From assembly GCF_000276665.1 (NCBI RefSeq), contig NW_004955437.1, forward strand, positions 4,404,398 to 4,468,397: a stretch of DNA of 64,000 bases, written 5' to 3'. The position numbers and the translations under genes are program-made. This document shows positions 1 to 11,212 of the stretch, in pieces. Position 1 is the stretch's first letter; each line of letters begins with the position of its first letter. A model generated the notes under the pieces. That model was not told where the DNA came from. It made no database searches and saw nothing but the letters and a program-made list of their open reading frames with translations. This DNA is from Chinchilla lanigera. Lineage: Eukaryota; Chordata; Mammalia; Rodentia; Chinchillidae.

Positions 1-55
1 AAAATAAAATAAAATAGAATTAAATTAAATTAAATTAAGTTAAATTAAATAAAGG
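1..55. repeat. AT-rich simple repeat (AAAAT/TAAAT)n
   Basis: Pentamers AAAAT and then TTAAA repeat with few interruptions up to about position 55. It is probably the decayed A-rich tail of a retroelement that starts to the left of the window. Confidence 0.85.
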
Positions 56-239
56 AATAGAGTGATCTTTACGTGCCCAGGCGTGGATCTTGCCACATAG
101 ACAGTGCCAGGCAAGGACGGGAGGAGCAAATGGATAAATCAGTACATCAATGGGGGAAGAGCCTCAATGCGTCAATGAATCTCCAGGCAAGAACACGCCA
201 ATCCCTCAGGCTGCACGCAAGTCCAGAAATTCTGCTTCT

Positions 240-407
240 TTGCGCTACTGGGGTTTGAACCTAGGGCTTTGTGCTGAGCTATATTCCCAGCATTTTTCTT
301 TTTTTTTTTTAACTTTTGAGTCAGGGTCTCACTAAATTGCCCAGATGGCCTTGAACTTGTGATCCTCCTGCCTCAGCCTGCTGAGTAGGTGGGATTACAG
401 GCCAGCC
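240..407 (-). mobile_element. B1+ID dimeric SINE
   Basis: Read on the minus strand this is a 7SL-derived B1 half (CCTGTAATCCCACC, then the gcctcaggaggatcac-like block and the CCCTGACTC end). An A-rich linker follows, complement of the T run at 298-310, and then a diverged tRNA-Ala/ID-like half (complement of 246-295, ending in gggtttgaacctagggc on the plus strand). The order B1, A-linker, ID is that of dimeric B1-dID elements. Confidence 0.75.
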
Positions 408-2496
408 ATGCGCTGACCGCTCTCTCTGATACGCGCCCTCTTGGGCACTCACACGTGCTTCAGCCAGGTCTGGTGAGCCGCATTCATCTACCTCCATCCC
501 CACGCACAGGGTCTTCTGCAGAAGTGTGAGCACAGCCCACGCCCTGTGACGCACTCCCTGCTGGCTGCATCTTTCTCCAGTTTAGAAAACCAAACCAGTC
601 TGGGGAGGAGCAGCTCAAAGGGAGACACACGGAGCCGGCTCTGGGAAGTCATGTTCCCCTCACCCATTGCTCCCCGCCCCTCCTGTGAGCGTCTGGGGCC
701 AGAGTCCTAATTTTAGTTCTTCTGCTTGTGCCTGAAGCTAAAAGTTCTTCCCAGGCGTCCTCACTTGGTCCAGGCCACCTGGCCTCACAACAGAGCCCTC
801 AGGTCTGTCTGTAAGGGCCTCACCTTCCCACTCTTTGTCCCTCTGTCTCTTTTTGCCCCTCCCCACCCCAGTTCCTCAAGAAAAAGATGCTCTAGTTGAG
901 GAGATGCCCCCTACCCTGCTGTTCCACAGACCCTGAGCCTTGAGCTTGGGGGTAAGGCGGTAGGAAAAGGACTGGCACCCCTCCCCCATCTTTCACCCCG
1001 AGCCCTCCAGGGCACCCTGTGCCCCCAACTCCAACCAACCACCCCGCTCCCCTGCACACTCCACACCGACCCTTTGAATGGTCCTGCCCTCGGGTTGCCA
1101 TGGTGATAGGCCCTAACAGCACCGATGCTGTTTCCTAGGATGGTCAGACACAGTGATCCATCCCAGGACAGCCCGAGTGCCCCCTGATGGCCCGCTCCTC
1201 CCTGTGCCCACCCCTAGGGAGCTGCTGGCCTCTCAGCTGCCCCTGCTGATTGACTGCCTGGCTGGCTCAAGAAGCCTGGAAGGGGAGGAAAGGGCTAGAA
1301 GGGGCGAAGGGTCCTGGGGAGGAGAGAGGAGCTGGCATTTGTGTGTGGAAGCCGGACCCACCTGCCACCTGCACAGGGGCTGAGCCTACTTGATGGGGCC
1401 TGCAGGGGACTGAGGGGCGTGACATAGGCTGAGCCCTGTGCGTGACAAGCAGGGGACCCAGGGCCTGGGAAGCAGGAGCCTTGGGCTCCAGTGCCTGCTC
1501 TGCCTTTGAGGCCCTCTCCCTCTCTGGGTCTTGCACTCAAGCTCCTGGCCAAAACCTCTGTAGCGCTAACATTCTACAATGTCATAAAGGACAGGGTAGG
1601 GAGGCTGGGCCACTTCTGAGGGCTACGCCGGCAGTCACATGGGAGGACACGCCCAGCTCCTTCCTGGGCCAAGAGCAGGCTTCCACGGGCCGGAGGCAGG
1701 AGAAGTGTGAAAGGCAAGACAGGAGGAAGTTTCGGAGGCCGGAGTAGCCCGAGGTGGGCGCCGAAGGAAGGAGGGGTGTGAGTGAATGAACAGCAAGCGG
1801 AGGGTGCGGTGGTGTGGGAAGGGGACCTTAGCTGCCCGGGCAGACTGGCGAGGAACGGGGGCGCTGTCTCAGGCGGCTGCCTGCAGTCCCTCCAGCCAGG
1901 GCTGGCCGTCCGCGCTCCCGGCAATGCAGGGCCCCAGCCCTGCTCCTCATCAGAATCCCACGTGGCGAGAGGCAGAAGCACAACCAGAAATGTTCCAGCA
2001 AAAAAAAAGACACGATGGTTCTTGGCAAACTTTTTTGGCCAGAACATTTCCAGCTGGGCTCCAGGCACATGCGCGGTCCACCCCCCGCCCCCTTTCCTTG
2101 GCTCCCCTCTGGTCGCCCTGGCCTGGCGGCTCTCCGCACCCTCCCTTCTGTCATCATCCCGCCTGCCTCGGTCTCGGTCTCCACCCTGCCGCCCTCTCCT
2201 TGTCCTCCTCACCAAGGCCCAGGACTCACCGTTTCCCTCAGGGGCTCAGCTGCCCCAGGGGAGGTGTGGAGCTCCTGCTCCACAGGACTTTGGGAGCAGG
2301 GGAATTGAAAGACAGGACTGTGACCTCAGCGCCGTGTGGGGCAGTGGTAGGGGTGGAATTTGGGCAGAGGGCTGTGCAGGCTTCCGCTAAGGGAGAAGAG
2401 GAGGTTACAGCAGGCCCTGGCCCAGCGGTGTGTTCTGAGTATCAAGTCGGACAGGGTCAGGGCCTCCCACCTCATCTCGGGCGGAGGTGGCCTTAC

Positions 2497-2656
2497 CCCA
2501 GCCTGTGCTCAGATAGAGCCTGAAGACTCGCTGCTCGGAGAAGGCGGAGAAGGCCAGCAGGGTGTAGAGGTACACGCCCTCCACCAGCAGCCAGTAGTAG
2601 TTGGCTGCCACGCAGTACTGCATGAGCAGGAACACCAGCCGGCAGCCCAGGGAGTC
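2497..2656 (-). CDS. GLP1R: GLP1R exon 7 (TM3 and ICL2)
   Basis: This 160-bp exon encodes residues 222-274 plus one base of codon 275, beginning [15 protein letters not shown] and continuing through TM3 to the start of the next helix (FRLYLSTGW). C226 forms the TM3-ECL2 disulfide in the family. M233, Q234, N240 and E247 belong to the ligand pocket and the conserved HETX-type network. Differences from human and rat include Ala259 (Val), Arg264 as in rat (Trp in human), Val265 and Thr272. The acceptor TTCCCGACAG and donor GTAAGG are canonical. The next exon, expected to start VPLLF, is not within the 2.5 kb to the left, so it lies outside the window. Confidence 0.97.
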
Positions 2657-3209
2657 CTGTCGGGAAGCGCACAGAGGGTCTGTGGGGACAGCAGCCCTGC
2701 CTGCTCCCTCTCGACACCCACCCCCGTCCTGCCCCAGCTACTGCCCTGCCAAAGTCATTTCAGGGCCAGAGAGCTTAGGTCTTCCTTCCAGGGCCGGCGC
2801 TCTACAACTCCGTCTGCCTTAGTTCCCTGCGTGGCAGAAAGCACTGGAATGCCATCCCCACACCGGTGAGAACGTGAGCCACAGAGCAGCGACCTGCCCT
2901 GACGTACAAAGCTAGAAAGCGGCAGGGCTGCGGTTCAAGCTCAGGTCTGTCTCCAAAGACTGCTCCCTTGCATTATGCTGAGAACTCCCGATAGGGTCTT
3001 CTCCCTCCGTCAGGGGCCTCTCTGGGTAGATTACCCCTCTCATCAGACTGGCGGGTCCCTAAGTTGGACTGCATTCCCATCAGACCAGGGGAATGCAAGG
3101 CTCCCTGAGCACAAGGCTTGGTGCCTCTTGCCTTTCCTTGCCTTTCCTGCAGTAGCAAGGGCAGCCCTTCCCCAGCCACCCCCGTCTCCCTCTTGGTCAC
3201 ACCACCTAC
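2657..3209 (-). other. GLP1R intron 6
   Basis: This intron of 553 bp lies between exons 6 and 7 with GTAGGT and ACAG ends. A weak MIR-like block is present around 2865-2975. Nothing else is recognised. Confidence 0.9.
2865..2975 (+). mobile_element. MIR fragment (weak)
   Basis: The stretch around cagagcagcgacctgccc, then aaagctagaaagcggcaggg and gcggttcaagctcaggtctg, follows the second half of the MIR consensus (GTCACACAGCTAG, GGCAGAGC, GGATTCGAACCCAGG). It is short and diverged. Confidence 0.5.
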
Positions 3210-3363
3210 CTGGTAGGAGAGGAGCCCATCCCACTGGTGCTGCTGAGCGGCCGTGTTATACATCCACTTGAGGGCAGCGTCCTTGATGAAGACGGACAGG
3301 GCTCGCAGGATGAAGGAGGCAAAGAGGTTCAGGTGGATGTAGTTCCTGGTGCAGTGCAGGTGC
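3210..3363 (-). CDS. GLP1R: GLP1R exon 6 (ICL1, TM2, ECL1)
   Basis: This 154-bp exon supplies the third base of codon 170 and codes through Gln221. It reads [20 protein letters not shown], then [18 protein letters not shown] and [13 protein letters not shown]. It holds the first intracellular loop, transmembrane helix 2 with the peptide-pocket residues R190, K197 and D198, and extracellular loop 1. H180 and R176, part of the conserved cytoplasmic polar network of class B receptors, are present. Asn206 replaces the Ser of human and rat. The acceptor is TCTCCCTCAG before GCACCTG; the donor is TACCAG before GTAGGT. Confidence 0.97.
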
Positions 3364-5719
3364 CTGAGGGAGAAGGTGGGGCCCCCCTGGCAAGATGGCC
3401 ACACATCGGCTCTATCAGCCCACCCATCGGGCATGTCTCCAACTCGGGCTATGCTCAGGTCTTCCCCTGTGAATGTCCTTCCTCCCCATAACCCTGGAGA
3501 TCCTGGACCAACTCAAGTCCTGCCTCTCCAAGAAGCCTTCAGCAGGGTCGTCACTCCCACCCACACTCCGTCCCTCTGGCTGTTGCACCTTCTTTCCACA
3601 ACCAAAGAGACTGATGTGTGGAGATGAGTTTCCCCAACAGGGACTTTGCTTCTTCACAACATCTTAATGTCTCTGTCCTGCTCACAGAGGCAGATCAGGG
3701 CTGGAACAGGCAGGAATTCAGATGCTAATATTCTTTGGTGTTAAAAGGCAGAGCAAGGGGCTGGGGATTTAGCTCAGCGGCAAAAGCGCCTGCCTGGCAA
3801 ACGCAAGGTCGTGAGTTCGGTTCCCGGTACCGAAGAAAAACCAAAAAACAAAAACAAAAACAAAAGGCAGAGCAAATTAGAAATAGGAAGGCAGTTTTCC
3901 ACCTGATAAAGGCTAGAGACCCTACCAGAAGTGCTTATGATTCTTTGTACTTTAAAACCAGGAACAAAATAAGAAATTGTGCTACTGTCACTTCTATTCA
4001 ACGGATGCTACAGATCCTGGCCACTGTAAAGCAAAGGGGTAGAAAAGGATAGGACTTGGAAAGTAAATATAACAAGAAAATGGGCAAGATCATGATGGAG
4101 ATTATAAAACTTGCTTAAAACCCACAAAAGAAATTAAGGAACGATGCATAGATGCACTGCATTTATGGACAGAAATCCTCACTATCCTGAAGGAGTTTAT
4201 TAGTTCTCCCAAAATTAATGAATAAATTCAATGCAGCTGCAATGAAAGCTCCAACTTTTTTTGGTCAAGGGACTTTAAAAACTTTTAAAGGAGCGCCAAG
4301 GGCCAAGAATAGTCCACATCCCATGAACCACATGAAAGAGGTTCTTGCTATAGGACAAGTAAAGTTTCTAATAAGTCTTTAGGAGATAAGGCACCATGCT
4401 TTTGGAACAGGGACAATTGAAAGGGTATAAATGACAGGAAGCAACCGACAAATACATGGAGCCTTGATGCATGGTAGAATAACCACGAGGGACAGGAGGG
4501 GTTATCACTAGATGGTATGGAGGCAATCAGTTATATGTACATACGGAGAAAACAAATTAAATTATTAAATCCCCAATTTTCATCATACACAAAAATAATG
4601 GTGAAAAATTACGGTGGGTCAGAGGACCATAAGAAGCAGAGCAAACCTCTACAACTTTTTAGAAGAAAAAATAAGTGATTATGTTCGTGACTCCCAATAT
4701 AAGGAAAGATTTCTTAAGGATGAGCATAAAGAAGTGTAGTCTTTGGAAAAAATAATTTTTAATCAATTGACAAAACTAATTTTTTTTATCAGTTGGCAGC
4801 ACATATGGTAAACTGACCAATTTTGTTATATTAAAATGCAGAACTAAAAAAAAAATGCAGAACTTCTGTGCATAAAGAGTGAAAAAAAAAAGCCACAGAC
4901 TCAAAGAGGGTATATCCTACTGTGAAAAGCACACAAGACCATGCTGTATATTTTTACAGACACTTTGCAAATATGGTAAAAGGCTAAGGAAATGGGTAGG
5001 AATTACAAGAGGCAAATTCAGGGCTTAGTGGTGGGGGTTGGCAGGGAAAGGGACCTGGCTGGACAGGGTCGCCAGGGAAGCATAATGCTTTGTCCCCTCT
5101 GAATCCTGAACTAATTCATAGTAAGACACTATTCATCCAATAAATGCAGTTATTGAGCACTGACTGTATGGCCAGTACTGTGCCAGATTCCTCAGGACAA
5201 AAAGAAGGAACTGCCCCTGCTACTTGGTGTCCTGAGGTCCCTGCCCTCAGAACTCTTCCTGCCCCAGAACCCCGCTCTCTCCGTGCAGCCCAGGAGTGGG
5301 AGGAAGCCGCTCCCCAGCTCTGACTCCAGAAGAAGGGTCTCATCTAGATTTGACCTCAGGAAGAACTTTTCCACTGAGGCTATCAAGCTGCAAAGAGAGC
5401 AGAATCCCTAATCACTGAATCTTTTTAAAATTTATATTGAATTTTTAATCACTTCTGCTCACCGAAGAGGGTCCCCAGAGTTTCCACGCATTGGTAAAGC
5501 AGGCTGGCAGGGGGGCGGGGGGAGTACTTTTTTGCAGTATATATGCACCTGGGCACCCAGCAGAGAGCCCACTGGGTACAGAGCACCCTGTCCTGTCTTC
5601 AGCCTCCTGGGCTTTGGAGAGAAGGACCTGCTGCACTGGCATGTTGGTGCTGAGCTCCCGCCTCTCCCTGGGAGAGTGTAAGCAGAAGGCAGCCTCCTCT
5701 GAGCTGCAGATCCCCTTAC
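3364..5719 (-). other. GLP1R intron 5
   Basis: This 2.36-kb intron contains one young ID-type SINE near its exon 6 end. It then has a long AT-rich, apparently unique stretch (about 3880-5000) without recognisable coding sequence, followed by a possible L2/MIR-type relic near 5145-5250. Confidence 0.85.
3757..3861 (+). mobile_element. ID-type (tRNA-Ala-derived) SINE
   Basis: The element starts ggggctggggatttagctca, has tRNA A-box and B-box like blocks (ttagctcagcgg and gtgagttcggttccc), and ends ggtaccgaagaaaaacc followed by an A-rich tail. A perfect 14-bp target-site duplication, aaaaggcagagcaa, flanks it at 3743-3756 and 3862-3875, so it is a recent insertion. Confidence 0.95.
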
Positions 5720-5826
5720 CTGAAGCTGAGGAGGATGGCGGAGGCAATGACCAGGGCGGAGAAGGAGAGTGCATAGCCCACTGTGTAGATGACGTAGAGG
5801 GACAGGAGCTGCTCCTCCGGGGAGCT
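5720..5826 (-). CDS. GLP1R: GLP1R exon 5 (stalk and TM1)
   Basis: This 107-bp exon encodes residues 135-169 plus two bases of codon 170. It covers the linker (SSPEEQLL) and transmembrane helix 1 ([20 protein letters not shown], then SAILLSF). The exon starts in phase 0 at AGC after a GTGCACACAG acceptor and stops at TTCAG before GTAAGG. Tyr145 and Tyr148, which line the GLP-1 pocket in known structures, are both present. Val146 (Ile in rat and human) and Leu167 (Val in rat) are conservative changes. The hydrophobic stretch has no stop or frameshift. Confidence 0.96.
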
Positions 5827-6159
5827 CTGTGTGCACACAGGGACACAAGTATGCATGTGGCACACCCCACGCGTGGCCCTCTCTTCCCCACATTCTTCCT
5901 TCCTGGGCCCAGGGGCAGAGGTGGGGCCCCAGCCCAGACCCCACTTGGGATTCCAGAACCAAGAAAGGTAGTATCTGTGGAGATGCTCCTGGGACTTTTG
6001 GGGTCCAGTTGAAGGCCAGAGTGGTGAACACACACCACTGTGTCCACACAGCAAGGTGTGCAAACCCACAGACAGGGCTGGACGAGATGCCCACAGCCAG
6101 GGCCCACAGCGCAAAGACCCCACAGCCCCCTCCCAGGCAAGAACCCCCGCTCAGCTCAC
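5827..6159 (-). other. GLP1R intron 4
   Basis: This 333-bp intron separates exons 4 and 5 (GTGAGC and CACAG ends). No repeat or other element is recognised. Confidence 0.9.
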
Positions 6160-6278
6160 TTTCTCCCCACGCTTGGACTCCTCACACTCCGACAGGTCCC
6201 TCCAGGGCAGGCTGGAGTTGTCCCTGTGCAGCCAGAGGCCCTCTGGGGTGCAGAACCGGTACACATGGCCCTGCAGCA
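6160..6278 (-). CDS. GLP1R: GLP1R exon 4 (ectodomain C-terminal part)
   Basis: This 119-bp exon completes codon 95 and ends in phase 0 after residue 134. It encodes [20 protein letters not shown], then [20 protein letters not shown]104 (paired with C62) and C126 (paired with C85) complete the three-disulfide fold. The N115 sequon (NSS) is kept, as is the W110/W120 core. Leu96 and His113 follow the rat form. The acceptor is CCACCCAG before TGCTGC; the donor is GAGAAA before GTGAGC. It is separated from exon 3 by 6.7 kb of intron 3 and from exon 5 by only 333 bp. Confidence 0.96.
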
Positions 6279-6427
6279 CTGGGTGGGAAGACGCGCAGCT
6301 GAGTCTCGGCTCAGGGCCGGCAGCCCGCCCCATGCTGGAGCCCCCATCCCTCTCCAGCCTCACGGTGACCCTTGCTCTCCCAGAACTGATGCTTCCGAGT
6401 TAGTGACCTGCTGGACCCCTCTACAGA

Positions 6428-6456
6428 TACACACACACACACACACACACACACAC
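6428..6456. repeat. (CA)n microsatellite
   Basis: About 14 uninterrupted AC dinucleotides lie 150 bp from exon 4, on the exon 3 side. Confidence 0.95.
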
Positions 6457-6764
6457 CACGATGGCCCGGACATGGGACAGGGGGTCATCGCTAGGCTCTC
6501 CCTCTCGATCACCTGGGACTGCAGCTGGCTGAACCTACATCTCTGAGATGAGGTCGGTTTAGTCCGGATCCAGCCTCACATCACACTATGACAAGGGCCG
6601 GCGCTGGACAGAAATGGCTCTGGCAGGCCCACAGCCACTCTCTGCGACCCCTGATTTTCCAGACTCAGCACTCATCTCCCTCTCACACTCCTTGGGGGTG
6701 AACAGACCCTGAGAACAACGCTGGTACTGCAGAGCTGAGAGAAAGGGGGTGAGTCAGCTCCAAC

Positions 6765-7110
6765 TCGGGGAGCCCCAGTCTGAGGGGAAACACAGCCCCA
6801 TCCGCAGGGAGCCCCAGTCCGAGGAAGACACGGCAGTGTCCTCAGGAAACCCCACCCAGGGGAGCCCCAGTCTGAGGGGAGACACAGCCCCATCCTCAGG
6901 GAGTCTTGGTCTGAGGGAGACACGGTATTGTCCTCAGGGATCCTCAGTCTGAAGGACAACAAGGCCGGAACTGCAGGAAACCTTGGTCTGAGGAAAGCGC
7001 AGCCTTGTCCTCAGGAAGCCCTCACTGGAAGGGGACACAGCCCATCCTCAGGGAGTCCCCATCTGATAAGGAGACAGATTTCCTTTGAAAAACCACCTGC
7101 TCTGAAAGGA
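6765..7110. repeat. Degenerate minisatellite, unit about 37-40 bp
   Basis: At least eight imperfect head-to-tail copies are readable. Each runs cagggagccccagtctgagg, then a gagacacagccccatcct-like block. Copies begin near 6769, 6805, 6855, 6897, 6935, 6973, 7012 and 7048. The best-preserved ones are at 6765-6934, and copies towards 7270 fade out. Units are not a multiple of three and carry no open frame. Confidence 0.85.
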
Positions 7111-8639
7111 ACACACAGTCTCATGGGGCAGATATAGTCTTTGCTCTTAGAAATTCTCCCCTTATGAAGGAAAAGCAAGCTTCTATCTCCAAGTAACCCC
7201 TAGTCATATGCTGAAGGTGGAAATTGCCCTTGGAGACCTCCTAGCCTGAGAGAGGGAAGCAATCCAGCAGTCCTTCTGGGACTCTGAATATGGAATCAAG
7301 ACTCTCACAGAAAAACCAAAGAAGTCCTCAGAAAGGAGTGCCACAAACACAACCGCAGAAGAACTGGTAGTGGGACATCACCTGAGACCACTGTCATCCC
7401 ACCTGGATACGCTGCTGCTGTGGCAGCCTCCCTTCTTCCCCCTGCCTCCCTATGCAGAGAGATGGGGGGCTTTGTGGCCCCAGGCTCGTGTGAGGCCAGG
7501 AGAATGCTTTCTAGGAGGAGATGCCCCATTCCTTACCTCCCTGCAGGAGACCAGAGTTGGGCACCAAGGCCAGGGCATCGGGAACAAGAGGCGGAGGGGA
7601 GGGGGCCTGGCCTAGGGGAATCAAGGAGGGAAGCCGGAGGCCCAGAACACATTTTAAAAGGATTTTAAATTCAAAAAGACTGAAAGGATTTTAAAGAATA
7701 GCTTCCTGGACTGTGGGAGGAAAGGAGAAAGGAGAAGCCACCAGAGGCCCTGGGTGGCAGTGGCTGGTCAGTGTCCAGATGGACAATTAGCAGTGAGAAG
7801 AGGCTCGTGGCCATGTGTAGCCCACGCATCAGGGTCCCCAGGGGCTCCCTCCCAGGCCGGGGGCTCCATTACACAGATCCCGAGCCCTGGTTTGTCGGCA
7901 GGGAGACCTTTACATCGGGGTCTGTTGTGCACTAGCGGGGCCTGTCAGCGGGGCCCTGTCCTTGTCACCCAGCACCTGCTGCCTCCCAGCTCTTTCTCTC
8001 TGCCCTCTCCCTTCTTTTAAGGACAAGGTTCTTCTCCAAGAGAAAGGGTAAGCTGGGCACACAGCAGGCAAATCAGCTTGCAGCATTACTTCCTCGGGAC
8101 AAACTGCCTTTTAAGACTTCACCTGGAAGACAGACGAAAACCTAAAAAGCTAACGGTGGAACTTCCGGTGGGGAACGGCAGTGCGCTGAGCGCTGGGAGT
8201 TACTAACAAAATCAGGCCTGTAGGGAGGCAGAGAAGAGGGGCAGGCACGTGTCTGATTTTAGCAACTCGAAGGGAGCCTCTCAGGCGCCCAGATGCCTCT
8301 CTTATCTGCTTCATGGATGCTTGAAATTCTCTACTGGGGTCAAGTCTTCGGATGGGCAGCAAAATCAGTCTTTGATTGCAGATATAGAGACTCGGGCTGA
8401 CTCCATGGGGAATGAAACTGGTGTCAGAGCGTGGCCTGGTAGCCCAGCTGGATGGCAGGAAGGGAGGAGAAAGCAGGGAGGCAGGGGGCCCAGGGGAAGG
8501 ACGACAACACAGCGATGGAGCTTCTGGCACGCAAGCCATCCGCCCACAGCGGTGTGGCTTCCCACAGCTGGCACACGGCCTGGCATAGATCAGGCACGCT
8601 GCAACTGCAGGACCTCTCCTACATGTTTCGCTCACAGCT

Positions 8640-8830
8640 GCTCTGCTCGCTGTGTGGTCACAGACTGTTTTTGAATCTGTGGTTTGTACATCACAACCAT
8701 GTCGTGAGCTTGGCTCTGTTCATCCCATTTTACAGATGAAGAAACACAATCTCTAAGCAGCCATGCAACTTGCCCAAGATCAGCCAGCTAGGAAATAGCA
8801 CAGTGAAGATTCTAACTGTACCTCTTGGCC
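8640..8830 (+). mobile_element. MIR SINE relic
   Basis: The block ccattttacagatgaagaaa, then acttgcccaagatcagccag ctagg, matches the MIR core (CCCATTTTACAGATGAGGAAAC ... CTTGCCCAAGGTCACACAGCTAG). Confidence 0.85.
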
Positions 8831-9084
8831 TCCAGAGGCCAAGTTAGCAGCCCAGCTTGTTGCTAGGTAAACAGTGACCATGTGCCATTCCTCCTCTGCC
8901 TTTCCTCGGGGCTTGGGTTTCCCACCATGCGGCCCCTCCCAGCAGGTCCCCTTGCCAGTGTGGCCCTTGGCTTCTGGCACGGTCCTGGGCCCTCTGCTCA
9001 GAGCCAGCTGGGGAGGTGGGTACAGACGTGTGCAGTCCTGGCACAGAGTCGAGGGATTGCTGTGTCCCTGAGCTAAGCCAGCCT

Positions 9085-9440
9085 GTGTGGGTGCATCTGT
9101 CAGTTACCCTCCATTAGCATCAAATATTAAAAGCCAGGGCTGGCTCCCGGAGGAGCCCGCGGTCCCCAGGCGCCCATCCTGGCTGGAGGTGGGCTGGGTC
9201 CGGGCACAGCCCTGCTTATCAGCCCAGCTTTATCTGGCCTGGGAGGAGCTGGCCAATCACAGCCAGGGGCTTGGCTCCGCTTGTCAACAAGAGGTGGCAC
9301 CGGGCAGCCGCGTGCCAGGAGGCCCAGGGATATTTCATTAAGTCAGCCCCTGGTGCTGGAAATAAAACCCCCAATTAAACACTTCCCCTCCCGGAAACTG
9401 CTTCGGCCTCTGTAATCAAGCTAATAGCCGCCCTTCCACG
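9085..9440. promoter_or_regulatory. Candidate intronic enhancer (inferred)
   Basis: This repeat-free block inside GLP1R intron 3 has closely spaced motifs. They are GATA-type sites in opposite orientation (cttatcagcccagctttatc), a CCAAT box (ggccaatcacag), homeodomain-type AATTAA and ATTAAG cores, and CTAATAG. It contrasts with the GC-rich, motif-poor flanks. Only the motifs are seen; enhancer function is inference. Confidence 0.3.
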
Positions 9441-9649
9441 TGGACGCGGGCACTCAGGGCTGTGGAGAGCTGTTCATGAATCCATTAGCTCCCGCACCGT
9501 GGCAACAGAGGTGGCAGCAAGACCTGCCGGGCCCCATTCTACAGACAGGGACGCTGAGACTCAGAGAGCCTGCTCGCCGCTCCTCCCCGCAGCGGCAGAC
9601 TGCCAATGAAGGCGCCCGCGGAGATCAGGGGGAGGAGCCAGGGGGCGGA

Positions 9650-9820
9650 GCCCAGGGACTCAGGTTCAGATTCTGCTTCCGCCTTCAAGCAGCTGCAGGA
9701 CCCCGCATGGCTCACTCTCCCTCCCAGGTCTCAGTTTCTCGTCTGTAAAAGGGGACCCTTTCTGAAGAGATAAAGCACAGGAAGTTCCTGGTGCACAGCA
9801 GGCTTTCAAAACACAGCCAC
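9650..9820 (-). mobile_element. MIR SINE relic
   Basis: The order is that of reverse-oriented MIR: actcaggttcagattctgct, then tctcagtttctcgtctgtaa aagggga, and gtgcacagcaggctttcaaa. Confidence 0.75.
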
Positions 9821-11212
9821 AGTGGAGACCCTGTGTCCCCCACGCCTTCTCACCGAGGCCAGAGCCGCCGCTGAGGATGCCGCTCCGGCTGGAGCTCCTT
9901 GGGCCCCAGCTTGGGCCTCAGTCTCCCCTTGGTAACCCTGGGCTGCCGTAAGGACTCCCCGGCTCAATATTACTTAGAGGAGGCACCTGTCAGAGTTTCC
10001 AAATTGTGAATTATAGACTATTTTAAAAGCTTTTTATGACTCTCATATAATTAGAACTAAGCTAACAAACAGGTAGAAATCAGGAGAGGGGCAGCTAATG
10101 AGGCTAGAATGATTTGCAACAAGTAGATCAGCTGTTGGTGAGTAAACAAGGCTGCTGGTTTCCCCCTCGGGCACCCAAAGGGCGGGAAGGCCCTCAATCC
10201 TCCCCACCCCATCCTGCGTCCCCGGGAGCTTCCTGGGAACACTGTCCTCCTGCCACTCACCTGCTCCCACCCTCTCCGCACCATCCTGACCCCCAAGTTC
10301 ACAATTCCAGGGCTCAGGACTCCAGGGCTTCGCTGGCCTCCCTGGGACATTGTGTAGCTCTGAGGCCTGAGGCCCGGCCCCGTGCCCAAGGTGCCACCTG
10401 AATGTCACTCCTCCCTCCCTCCGCGGACAGCCCTTCTCCCTTCTGCAGCTGCCAGTTCTTCCAGGCCTGACCCTGGTGTCACCTGTCCCTGGAAGCCTTC
10501 CCAAGGCCATGGGTCAGGCCCACGATGGCTCTGACCTTCCTCGGCACCTCAGCATCTCGGGAGCTTCTCCTCAGCACACTCTACATCCCAGAGGTCTCAG
10601 GGCACCCTGAGCTCCTGGTGAAGACGCAGCCTAGGACTCTGGCAATTGTTCTGAATTTGATTCTTTCTCAGAGCAGCCACTCTTCTGCCCAGCTCTGCAC
10701 CCCAGAAGGCTGGCCCTGGGGACAGCGTCACTCAGTTCCCTGTCCTTTGCTGGTTGGGGGCAGTGAGCGGCACTCAGCTCGAAGACCCGGGCTGGGTCAT
10801 TTCTCCCCGCTGCCTCCCTGTTGGGTGCGGAGGTTCCCGCAGTGGACTTACCTCTCTGCGGCCACGGGCCTGCCGGTGGCTTCTCCATCAAAGCTCCAGC
10901 TGCCAGGTGGACCCCTGACCCCGTTCCTGCCCCTGGCTTCTCAGGCCTAGAGGTGCTAAAGCTTTCCAGCATGGCGGTCCTCAGCACACCATATACCTAC
11001 TTGGCCCCCTTTAGGGACCCAGGAAGCTCCACAACTGCCCCCAATCTGCTTCCACATGGCGGGGGTGGGCCAGGGAGGCTCCAGTGCCACACACCTCTGC
11101 CGAGGGGGCGCCAGGCTGGAGATGGTGATTATGCCTCAGAAGCCCAGTGGATATCTCTGAGGTCCCTAACTCAGGGAGAGAGGAGGCAGACTTGGTGATT
11201 CCGAGTGTCAGG

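Larger units (their letters stand above)
1..2496 (-). other. GLP1R intron 7, partial
   Basis: This is the left edge of the window, downstream of exon 7 on the minus strand. It opens with an AT-rich simple repeat and a minus-strand B1+ID dimer. The rest, about 420-2490, is GC-rich unique sequence with no recognisable exon on either strand. Open frames of 200-245 codons around 1574-2523 are low-complexity, proline- and serine-rich shadows of GC-rich DNA and resemble no known family. I found no sequence matching exon 8. Confidence 0.8.

Noticed and set aside
1..2496. Loss of GLP1R exon 8
   Set aside because: Exon 8 is simply not reached: intron 7 runs off the left edge, and no truncation signal is seen.
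1574..2523. Open frames of 170 to 245 codons on both strands
   Set aside because: Both strands are open because of high GC content. The peptides are Pro/Ser/Arg-rich, and the only real coding part is GLP1R exon 7 from 2497 leftward-to-right on the minus strand.
3757..3861. Possible tRNA-Ala gene
   Set aside because: A-box and B-box like blocks are present, but the 3' half does not fold as an acceptor stem and the A tail and target-site duplications show it is a SINE. The same holds for the other ID copies.
5445..6140. Minus-strand frame of 231 codons over GLP1R exon 5
   Set aside because: It is in a different frame from the receptor; the conserved frame is confined to 5720-5826.
6765..7110. 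CRISPR-like repeat array
   Set aside because: The units are contiguous without unique spacers and vary along their whole length; this is a minisatellite in a mammalian intron.
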